Source: Nematostella vectensis
Taxonomy: Eukaryota > Cnidaria > Anthozoa > Actiniaria > Edwardsiidae
NCBI RefSeq assembly: GCF_932526225.1
Contig: NC_064036.1
Span: 17,322,953-17,382,952 of the forward strand
Direction: 5' to 3'
Length of the DNA stretch: 60,000 bases
Under the pieces are notes generated by a model, which was not told the DNA's origin, did no database searches, and was given only the letters and a program-made list of their open reading frames with translations. The position numbers were made by a program, and so were the translations under genes. Positions 41,701 to 47,769 of this stretch are shown piece by piece. The stretch's first letter is position 1. Every line of letters begins with the position of its first letter.

Positions 41701-44700
41701 GTTGATAATCGTAAGTTGAAATTAACAAATTTCCCGTAGTTTTCCGTGGTATGTACTCTTATACACCACGATATTCGTCACCTCATGATCAAAATGTTGT
41801 GGACTCACGAGGCGCGTAGCTTTGTGAGCCTCGGCATGTTCTTAGCATGTTCAAAAAACTTGGTAAAATCTCAGGCTGGACGTTCTCATAAACAGGTTCT
41901 GAAAAAAAAAAGTGTATACGCTTCGTAACGGGAGTGGGACAGAAAATTTCTATCCAAAAAAATTCCCAAGAAAGCCTTAAATAATATCATTTCTAATATA
42001 TAATCTTTTTTTCACTCAAATAAAAATACCTGGTGCCCGATTTTTACCCCTGAAAAATACAACAAGCATCCCTATAGATCTACAATGGGACCCCTTCCCC
42101 CCTTACGGGACCAAATCTAATTTTAATTTTTTGCTTTCACATGGGTTACCATGCATAGTAGGTAGTATGTTGCGCGCACACCCTGCACATCCCCGGTGTA
42201 CGCGCCTGGATACAAATAGTAAAAGCATTTATATTAGTAATAAATTGATGTGTTAAACGACATTTTTGGTCAAACTATATGCCAGGAGAAATAAATCGAT
42301 AAGTAAGTAAAACCTCACAAAACGTACTGCGAGTGAAAATTGAAAAAATCTATATGTGCTTGGTAAAAGGAAGATCCATTGAGGATGTTGCAAAATAAAT
42401 TAAGTTATCTAGTTGAATGCAGTCAAATACGTCTAATATGCAGGAAACTACAAATATACATATCGTTTTTATAGAATGCCGCAATTACAAAGTTTTGAAC
42501 AGCAAGGACCGCGCTCAAGGCGAACCACGTGGTAACGTACTCAAGTGCGACAAGAATGACATTCCCTCCAAGGGCTGGTACCGATTCTCGGGTGCCGCAG
42601 GCGACCGTATGCCCACTCATGTTGTACCAGTGCATAGATGCGGCACCCACGCACCAGGCTATCTGAACGGATCTAATCCAAGTGTGGCTGAGGGAATCGT
42701 CTCTCGTAAAGTTTGCTTCAACTGGAGAAGTATCTGTCAATGGAGCCAGATGATACGCGTGAAAAACTGCGGACGATTCTATGTTTATGAGCTCGACAAG
42801 ACACCAACTTGCTCGCTAAGGTTCTGTGGTAACGCTGGCGCTGCGCCTACTACACCACCTCCCACCACACCACCAGTGGTCAACGGTAAGTTAGTCGCAT
42901 CAGGTTTTATCTTTGTGGGTTTTAATCATCAGGGGCGTTACTTCCCCTAAGCCAATAAAGCCCGGCTTAACAGATATCTCGAAGATTTCTTATTAACACA
43001 TCAAATAAATAACTAGATCAGACCCATATAACAAATCCATTTGGAGGCTTTCCAGTTAGTTGAAAAGATTGTATTTATCTCCCATTTTAAACATGGAAAA
43101 CACTTTACGTTTCGGTAATTTCTAGCCCTTTTGTTGGATTTTATTACGATGAGCTTGGTAAGTTTAAAACTTGGTTTAATCGCGCAATCAGTAAAAGCAG
43201 TCCCGACCTACCGACATGTTTTATGATATGTGCTACGGCTTTAAATCAAAAGAAACGTGTTGATAATCGACAGTTGAATATCAGATTGCCTGATGTGATT
43301 TTCTGTTGAAACACGATAAAAAAAGAACAAAAACTAAAACGATGATTAGCTACATATGAAGAAAAATGAGGAAATTAAGAAAGGTTATTCCAGGTTTTTT
43401 CTTCGTAAAAATCCTTGAAGACGTCTGATATGCAGGAAGCTAAAAATTGCCTTTTTTGTAGAATGCCGCAATTACAAAGTTTTGAACAGCAAGGACCGCG
43501 CTCAAGGCGAACCAAGTGGTAACGTACTCAAGTGCGACCAGCGTGACATTCCCTCCAAGGGCTGGTACCGATTCTCGGGTGCCGCAGGCGACCGTATGCC
43601 CACTCATGTTGTACCCAAGAATCATTGCGGCACCCACGCACCAGGCTGGTTGAGAGGATCTAATCCAAGTGTGGCTGAGGGAATCGTCTCTCGTAAAGTC
43701 TGCTTCCACTGGACTTCAGGTGACTGTCAATGGAGCCAGATGATACGCGTGAGAAATTGCGGACGATTCTACGTTTATGAGCTCGACAAGACACCGGCCT
43801 GCCATCTAAGGTTCTGTGGTAACGCTGGCGCTGCTCCTACTACACCTCCCACCACACCACCAGTGGTCAACGGTATGTGAGTCGCAGGTTTTATCTTCGA
43901 GGATTTGTATTGATCAGGGGCGTTTACTTTCACTAAGCCAGTTGAGCCCGGCTTAACAGATATCTCGAATATTTCTTATTAACACATCAAATAGAGATCT
44001 AGATCAGACCCATATAACAAATCCATTTGGAGGCTATCCAGTAATGTGACATTCGCCAAGATCGTATTTCTCCCATTTTGAACATGGAAAACACTTCACG
44101 TATCTTTAATTTCTAGCCCTAGCCTTGTGTCGTAGCCGTCTGGTTCCGATTCTCGGGTGCCGCAGGCGAGCGTATGCCCACTCATGTTGTAGAAATGCAT
44201 AGATGCGGCACACACGCACCAGGCTATCTGAACGGATCTAATCCAAGTGCGGCTGAGGGAATCGTCTCTCGTCAAGTCTGCCTCTCCGCTTCTAGGCAGA
44301 GCTTAAGTCTATTAGTTTTTTTGATCGCTTATTCTGAACTGATGTGCAAATGATATATGTTGCTTAATGTTATTCACAGAATGCCGCCATTACCAAATCC
44401 TGGACTCACGTGACCGAGCACAGGGCCAACTTAATAATAACGTCTTGCGCTGTGACAGAAATGAGATCAAAGGAAAAGGCTGGTACCGCTTTACTGGAGC
44501 AGCAGGGAACGCCATGCCTACAAAATGTGTCCCAATTCGCCGTTGTGGAACCCACGCCCCTGGTTGGATGGTTGGAAGACAGCCTTCTCCTATAGAAGGC
44601 AGGGTCAGACGAACAGTGTGTTTCAACTGGGCCGGAAACTGCTGCAAATGGAGGCAGAATATCCTCGTCAGGAACTGTGGTCACTTTCTGGTCTATGAGC

Positions 44701-46322
44701 TTGACAAGACCCCTGTGTGCCACTTGAGGTTTTGTGGGAATGCCGGTGGACTTCCTCCTCCACCTACGACTGTCCGACCGCCTTTTACGCGCCCAAACAA
44801 GTGCCAGTAAGTATTACCCTACCGCAGGGCCCATACGCACGCGATATGTAACGTAAGTATCCTTGCTTAGCCACTCGATACAAGGCTTTGGCGCTGCAAT
44901 AGTTATGGGTTTCGCTAAACTTAGAAGCATGTCGTTCCCATTGCTAGAGAAAACAGTGCTGTGAGTGTACCATGTTGGGAGGCTCTACGAAGTTGTTCGC
45001 CAGGATCTTCTGTTTAGTGGTCAGTTGAGCGAGGCTTAAGTTCGCACCGATTCCTTCCTCATCCACGATGAATTGGTAGAAATACATGGCGATGGCAAGA
45101 GCGAGACTCTGTATAAAAACCCGTTATTTATGTTAGTGATGGAACAGTTGGCCACGAAATATCAGATGTTTCAAGTTGAACTAAATGAGTCTTATTTTCT
45201 CTCTAGTGTCCTGAGATCCTTGTTGAGAGCTCTTCGACAAATTCTTAACATGGTTAGTAGTGACAATACCCAGAACATGTTAAATACTCATAGATGATTA
45301 GCCTGCGAAACATGCTCTTGAAAAGCGCCCCAGAAAAGCCGCACGTAGCGCTCGGCCAAAAACAGGGTGATTGGGGCGAGTAAGGAATTGTTTTTCACAC
45401 AACTAAGCTGTTACAGCACAACCAGTTTTAACGGTTTAAAAACCGTGAACACTTAAAATATGTTCAGACACTGAGACTTGTTGAGACATGTTTCTAGTTG
45501 ACTGTTTGAATATCTCGCGAGTGATTTGTCGGAACAAACATTCCATACGTATTTCCGGCGTTCACCGATTTCTTGGTCGCGCTGTAAGCAGTTAGTGTTA
45601 AAACACTTCTAAGAGCACCTGAATCATTCCAAAACGTGCAACGTGTAGATATTTATAGCACAGTAGTCCCACAGTAACTCACTCCTGTGGCATTTTTTTT
45701 ACCCCTTTTATCTTAAGCCTAAAACTGCTGAGATAAAAATCCTAGAAAAAAAATCTTCTTTGTATTGATAGGTTCCATAAAATATCACTTTGGAGTGTTA
45801 TCTTTTTAAGGTATCTCAAGCTCGAAGTTTCCTTTTTTTCGGTTCCAGATGGACAACGTCATACGTCAACGTAAAGGAGGTCCTCTTATGCACTACAAAC
45901 GTAAGTACACGTGTTGCATGGAATTTGGGAGCGTAGCAAGGTGGTCTCCACACTAAGATTAAAAATTTATCTCATTTCCACTCATTTTTGCACAATTGCG
46001 GGAACTTAGAATTTCTCAATATTTTACTCGTTGTACATCTTTCTGTGTGATATGTAAAGTTCACGACATTTTGCGCGACTGACGTTCTTTCTCGGACTTG
46101 GGACATATTTTACTAGGTTGACAAAAAGGCGGCTGACAATACCCCTTTCAATCCTTTTTTTTGCACATTTCAGGAGAATTGGCCTCCCACATGACTAACA
46201 TCGACAAGGTTGTTGATGAGCTCGATGACAGACGTGACGAAAAGGAGGTGCAGGACGCGCTGACCGAGTATGAGTTTCTGCAGGCTCGTGCAAAACAACT
46301 CATGGGGCAAATTATAGAGTAA
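14719..46322 (+). CDS. Secreted multi-D8C (uromodulin-like) protein, 22 exons
   Basis: The D8C domain is the cysteine-rich module of uromodulin, GP2 and OIT3, found in secreted glycoproteins. I join exons at 14719-14733 and 15896-15941 (signal peptide), 17 D8C exons between 19108 and 44806, and tail exons 45207-45252, 45849-45900 and 46174-46322. All phases agree, and the coding sum of 7305 nt gives 2434 residues. No transmembrane segment or zona pellucida domain is visible. Thr/Pro linkers between modules are likely O-glycosylated. If the 44806 donor is skipped, translation stops at TAA 44808-44810, giving 2353 residues. The function is unknown; a mucus, matrix or binding role is inference. 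An AATAAA at 46724-46729 fits as the polyadenylation signal. Confidence 0.75.
15536..15602. repeat. Long imperfect hairpin in intron 1
   Basis: Arms at 15542-15566 and 15574-15598 pair at 23 of 25 positions around a 7-nt loop (AAGCCTA). Each arm carries AGCCGCTCC and GTGTCACGC or their complements. It is more GC-rich than the flanking DNA. It could be a small foldback transposon or a structured intronic RNA; nothing decides between them. Confidence 0.7.
15896..15941 (+). CDS. D8C gene exon 2: hydrophobic core of signal peptide
   Basis: After a pyrimidine-rich acceptor ending TTTTTTTTCTAG, the frame reads LLVLVVLLVASVKTE and ends in phase 1 before GTAATC. Joined to exon 1 it gives MRVFLLLVLVVLLVASVKTE, with n-, h- and c-regions of a secretory signal. 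Cleavage is likely after the AS or VKT stretch. The phase-1 end matches the phase-1 start of every D8C exon. Confidence 0.75.
16363..17015 (+). repeat. Direct duplication of ~320 bp in intron 2
   Basis: The segment starting ACCGGTCAGCGGCTTTGG occurs at 16361 and again at 16695 (offset 334 bp). It is nearly identical through ATGTATCTAGGCC; one visible difference is TCGTGAAAAG against TCGTTAAAAG. It is rich in TTTTTAGG-type motifs, and a related single stretch precedes it at about 16140-16240. Confidence 0.8.
17188..18023. mobile_element. DNA transposon with TTA target duplication (PIF/Harbinger-like)
   Basis: The ends at 17188-17209 and 18002-18023 are perfect 22-bp inverted repeats (starting GGGAAAGTTCATTTATTATC) directly flanked by TTA on both sides. 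The 3-bp TTA duplication is typical of PIF/Harbinger elements. The length is 836 bp. A run of 20 G just inside the left end and C runs near the right end extend the complementarity. It sits in intron 2 of the D8C gene. Only a remnant coding frame is present, so it is non-autonomous. Confidence 0.75.
17521..17690 (-). pseudogene. Possible transposase C-terminal remnant
   Basis: On the minus strand a frame of about 56 codons ends at the TGA complementary to 17521-17523. It includes DDVKEAKRLVYLLLARKAQ and then a charged tail with SEEGSESDMSEDFDDAE. The acidic, biased composition looks like true protein rather than chance, and its position inside the TTA-flanked element suggests the element's own protein. 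I cannot assign a domain. Confidence 0.35.
19108..19518 (+). CDS. D8C exon 1 of 17
   Basis: The acceptor TTTTTATAG and donor GTAAGTGAG bound 411 nt in phase 1-1. Eight cysteines follow the D8C pattern: EC, KCD, HCGTHAPGWL, KVC, DCQW, NCGRFYVYELDKTP, CHLRFC. This copy has DQRD, PKNH, GWLNGAN, HWTSGDCQWS and ACHL, a combination not repeated exactly elsewhere. The linker is RPPTTPPVVN. Confidence 0.85.
20696..21106 (+). CDS. D8C exon 2 of 17
   Basis: Phase 1-1, 411 nt. The variant residues are GEPRGN, DQRD, PKNH, GWLRGSN, HWNSNACQWN and ACNL. It is the partner of exon 6 in the 6925-bp duplication, and I saw no difference between them. Confidence 0.85.
22243..22297 (+). pseudogene. Truncated D8C exon fragment
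   Basis: An intact acceptor and the first 55 nt of the D8C exon (to GAACCACTT) are joined directly to intron sequence GCGCCTGGATACAAATAG, so the frame meets TAG at once. There is no donor. It arose by a partial duplication of about 289 bp, which explains unit spacing of 1876 rather than 1587 bp. If its acceptor were used it would terminate the protein. Confidence 0.8.
22572..22982 (+). CDS. D8C exon 3 of 17
   Basis: Same protein sequence as exon 2. It differs from its duplicate exon 7 by one synonymous base at 22882. Donor GTAAGTGAG, acceptor TTTTTATAG. Confidence 0.85.
24119..24174 (+). pseudogene. Truncated D8C exon fragment with frameshift
   Basis: Second fragment of the same kind as that at 22243, but with AATGGAAGG where intact exons read AACAGCAAGG, which shifts the frame. 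It joins intron sequence at CACGTGCGCCTGG. Confidence 0.8.
24447..24857 (+). CDS. D8C exon 4 of 17
   Basis: As exon 2 but with GEPSGN. A silent difference (GGACGTTTC in place of GGACGATTC) is shared only with exon 8, its +6925 partner. Confidence 0.85.
26034..26444 (+). CDS. D8C exon 5 of 17
   Basis: GEPRGN, DQRD, PKNH, GWLRGSN, HWTSGDCQWN, VCHL. Same protein as exons 9, 10, 12 and 13. No truncated exon fragment precedes it, and spacing to the next exon is 1587 bp. Confidence 0.85.
27621..28031 (+). CDS. D8C exon 6 of 17
   Basis: Duplicate of exon 2 (HWNSNACQWN, ACNL). The two copies of the 6925-bp block overlap around this exon: its upstream intron ends like the 34.4-kb unit and its downstream intron starts like the 21.1-kb unit, so it marks the recombination junction. 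Confidence 0.85.
29168..29222 (+). pseudogene. Truncated D8C exon fragment
   Basis: Exact counterpart of the fragment at 22243, at +6925, with the same GAACCACTT/GCGCCTGG junction. Confidence 0.8.
29497..29907 (+). CDS. D8C exon 7 of 17
   Basis: Counterpart of exon 3, with the synonymous T at 29807. Bounded by the standard TTTTTATAG acceptor and GTAAGTGAG donor. Confidence 0.85.
31044..31099 (+). pseudogene. Truncated D8C exon fragment with frameshift
   Basis: Counterpart of 24119-24174 at +6925, with the same AATGGAAGG deletion and CACGTGCGCC junction. Confidence 0.8.
31372..31782 (+). CDS. D8C exon 8 of 17
   Basis: Counterpart of exon 4 (GEPSGN, HWNSNACQWN, ACNL), sharing the silent GGACGTTTC variant. 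Confidence 0.85.
32959..33369 (+). CDS. D8C exon 9 of 17
   Basis: Counterpart of exon 5 at +6925 and of exon 12 at +4758 (HWTSGDCQWN, VCHL). It belongs to both higher-order duplications. Confidence 0.85.
34546..34956 (+). CDS. D8C exon 10 of 17
   Basis: Same protein as exon 5. The linker carries the silent CCTCCGACC variant, and the following intron carries CGATGATTTG, both shared with exon 13. Confidence 0.85.
36133..36540 (+). CDS. D8C exon 11 of 17 (divergent type)
   Basis: 408 nt, one codon shorter than the common form. It carries a distinct set of linked replacements: DKND, PVHRC, GYLNGSN, FNWRSICQWS, RVKNC, with VCHL. The cysteine count is unchanged at eight. Counterpart of exon 14. 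Confidence 0.85.
37717..38127 (+). CDS. D8C exon 12 of 17
   Basis: Common type (HWTSGDCQWN, VCHL). Its upstream intron is of the exon-11 type (GTGCTTGGTAAAAGG, CTAGTTGAATG) while the exon and downstream intron are of the exon-9 type, so it is a hybrid at the 4758-bp duplication junction. Confidence 0.85.
39304..39714 (+). CDS. D8C exon 13 of 17
   Basis: Counterpart of exon 10, including the silent CCTCCGACC linker variant. Phase 1-1, donor GTAAGTGAG. Confidence 0.85.
40891..41298 (+). CDS. D8C exon 14 of 17 (divergent type)
   Basis: 408 nt; same protein as exon 11 (DKND, PVHRC, GYLNGSN, NWRSIC, VCHL). Confidence 0.85.
42475..42885 (+). CDS. D8C exon 15 of 17
   Basis: Divergent type with GEPRGN and a unique TPTCSLRFC end. 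The linker is one codon longer (TTPPPTTPPVVN), so the exon is again 411 nt. The donor is GTAAGTTAG. The following intron is shorter and clearly diverged (576 bp to the next acceptor), marking the old edge of the array. Confidence 0.85.
43462..43872 (+). CDS. D8C exon 16 of 17
   Basis: The exon is nearly identical to the array consensus (HWTSGDCQWS, ACHL, linker TTPPTTPPVVN), although both flanking introns are diverged. The acceptor is TTTTTTGTAG and the donor GTATGTGAG. An array-like exon in unlike introns points to gene conversion. Confidence 0.8.
44141..44290 (+). pseudogene. Decayed internal D8C fragment
   Basis: The frame reads WFRFSGAAGERMPTHVV, then HRCGTHAPGYLNGSN and IVSRQVCLSAS, matching the middle of the divergent D8C type. 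The first third, the last four cysteines and a usable donor are missing, and no proper acceptor precedes it. It lies in the intron between exons 16 and 17. Confidence 0.75.
44380..44806 (+). CDS. D8C exon 17, terminal ancestral-type module
   Basis: The acceptor TTATTCACAG opens a D8C module only moderately similar to the array. It keeps the cysteine after MPT (MPTKCVP) and the paired CC (NCCKW) of canonical uromodulin-type D8C domains, both missing in exons 1-16. The linker is GLPPPPTTVRPPFTRPNKC. It ends either by splicing at CA/GTAAGT (44806, phase 2) or by reading on to TAA at 44808-44810. Confidence 0.8.
45207..45252 (+). CDS. D8C gene tail exon a
   Basis: The acceptor TTATTTTCTCTCTAG starts a phase-2 exon reading VLRSLLRALRQILNM, ending in phase 0 before GTTAGT. 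It fits the phase-2 donor at 44806 and the phase-0 acceptor at 45849. The peptide is an amphipathic, Leu/Arg-rich helix. I chose it because it is the only segment I found that links the D8C exons to the coding-like exons beyond. Confidence 0.5.
45849..45900 (+). CDS. D8C gene tail exon b
   Basis: The acceptor TTTTTTTCGGTTCCAG is followed by MDNVIRQRKGGPLMHYK and a GTAAGTACA donor in phase 1. The start is phase 0. The ATG could alternatively start a separate two-exon gene of about 66 residues with exon c. Confidence 0.55.
46174..46322 (+). CDS. D8C gene tail exon c, with stop
   Basis: The acceptor TTTGCACATTTCAG opens a GC-richer frame of clear coding character. It includes IDKVVDELDDRRDEKEVQ and then EYEFLQARAKQLMGQIIE before TAA. 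Heptad-like charge spacing suggests a coiled coil. A perfect GTAAGT overlaps the stop (donor after 46318); splicing from there to an acceptor at 46695 would give an immediate stop with one residue changed (IID). Confidence 0.6.
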
Positions 46323-46723
46323 GTTATAGAGTAATCAAATCTTTAGGCAAACAAAAGCACACATCAAAAATACTTTTACGATCGCAGCTAGCATCCGTTT
46401 AATAGACAACAGGGCTATTACAACTCAAGGAATTTTTATGATCCTACCTATGACGTCATTAACATTATCTAAGGAGATTAATATTTGCAGATTGCCCCGT
46501 TGTCCATTTATCATACCCCTAAAACTCATAGTATTTTTTGGGGCAGGTGAACGTAAAGGAAGACATGACCAGCCTGCATAACTTGGATGATGGACCGGAT
46601 TGGATAATTTCTTCTCAAATTTTCGTTTTGTGATTGTTCTTTTGACTAATTGAATTACAAGACAAAATGGTTATACGTACCTTTTTTTGTTACAGTTAGC
46701 ATATTGTATTGATAACCTTGGTA

Positions 46724-46729
46724 AATAAA
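46724..46729 (+). promoter_or_regulatory. Polyadenylation signal of the D8C gene
   Basis: AATAAA about 400 bp beyond the TAA at 46320-46322. I found no AATAAA between 44810 and exon c, which supports joining the D8C exons to the tail exons. Confidence 0.5.
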
Positions 46730-46749
46730 CTGTTGAGTATTTCATTTGT

Positions 46750-47148
46750 TTTGCTGGGTTACGGTTATTTAGATTAAAGCTTGCTTGAGCTTGTTTCTTA
46801 TGGGGTTGCTGTTTGTCACAAGACAGCGCTGGTTGCAACCATGTTCCGTGTGCTTTGAGTTAATGAGGGCATATAGTGTCTTTGAGCTTATGAATGAAGG
46901 TAATGAATTTATCGATGAAGAACTGGTTGGTGTTAACATATAATGCACTGAACGGCTTGAACTAAGAATACCATGCATTAGGTCCGGAGGGGGCACTCAA
47001 AGAAGGCACTTTCTCGTCTTCTACCTTAAATCAGAATAGAGGCGCTAATACAAGAGGGGCCTATATTGGAAATTGGGCGCCTTAACAAACATTCACAGTA
47101 ATACACTGGGAGAGAGGTCAAGACAGTCTTCTGTCTTTCAAGAGATAT
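46750..47148. other. Intergenic, nothing recognised
   Basis: Short frames of 60-75 codons on the minus strand, without domains or linked exons. Confidence 0.4.
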
Positions 47149-47588
47149 CAGGGGCGGTTCCAGGATTTCAAAATGGGGGGTGGTTAATGGCCGGGTAGAC
47201 GGCATATAACTGATCAAGTGGTTCTTGGTAGGTCACTACCTAAACGTACGTATTCGCTATATTTCAGTAGAGTTTGTGATTTCTCATGGAAGACGGTCTC
47301 ATAGAAAAGGCGCGAAACAAACATTTGAAACAGCTGTAGCCGATCAGAGCGCGCCATTCGCCTTTAATATATTCAGTTGCAATTCCATCTCCTCGCGCAC
47401 TTCCCTGATAGATCTTACAATACTTCTTGCTGAATTGGATTTGTCGCGTCAGCAAAGTCAAGCAGGCGAAGGAAAATGGACAGTACCTTTCGTCCCTTAG
47501 ACATTTCTTCAAACAAAGTGACTTTTCAATTTTTTACTCAAAAACGGGGTTGGATATCCACCCAATCCACCCCCTGTATCCGCCTCTG
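47149..47588. mobile_element. hAT-like MITE candidate (~440 bp)
   Basis: The left end CAGGGGCGGTTCCAGG and the reverse complement of the right end CAGAGGCGGATACAGG align well, and both run into a G-rich stretch (GGGGGGTGG, GGGGGTGG). CAG-G-GGCGG termini resemble many hAT elements. The 8-bp flanks do not match each other, so a target duplication is not shown. Frames inside are not transposase-like. Confidence 0.45.
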
Positions 47589-47769
47589 GATATTCCGAGA
47601 TATGTGCCAGGTGTGAAGTATGGTTTAGATAAAGCTTTCCCGCCACACCTACTCCTTTAAGATACACATTTTGTATATTGTTATTTTTATTAGATGATCT
47701 TGAACTCCTTCATAGTCCATCGATTAGATAACAGTGATTGGAAGCTTAAGTGTGTTTTAAATTCATAAT

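Larger units (their letters stand above)
32900..41818 (+). repeat. Second higher-order duplication, offset 4758 bp
   Basis: About 32900-37060 recurs at about 37658-41818. Shared private variants include CCTCCGACCACACC (34930, 39688), CGATGATTTG (34983, 39741), CCGGTGCACGCG (35852, 40610) and GTGCTGCGGC (36894, 41652). The match ends where CGTAGCTATGTG (37057) faces CGTAGCTTTGTG (41815). Exons 9, 10 and 11 correspond to 12, 13 and 14. It overlaps the end of the 6925-bp duplication. Confidence 0.8.

Noticed and set aside
19523-42950. Recurring plus-strand frames of 60-78 codons just after each D8C exon and in the introns
   Set aside because: They start after the GTAAGT donor or lie in the duplicated intron and recur only because the unit recurs. 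There are no domains, and splice phase excludes them.
19056-43709. Minus-strand frames of 99-130 codons over every D8C exon
   Set aside because: They are exact antisense shadows of the D8C exons. The plus frame has the cysteine pattern, splice sites and signal peptide.
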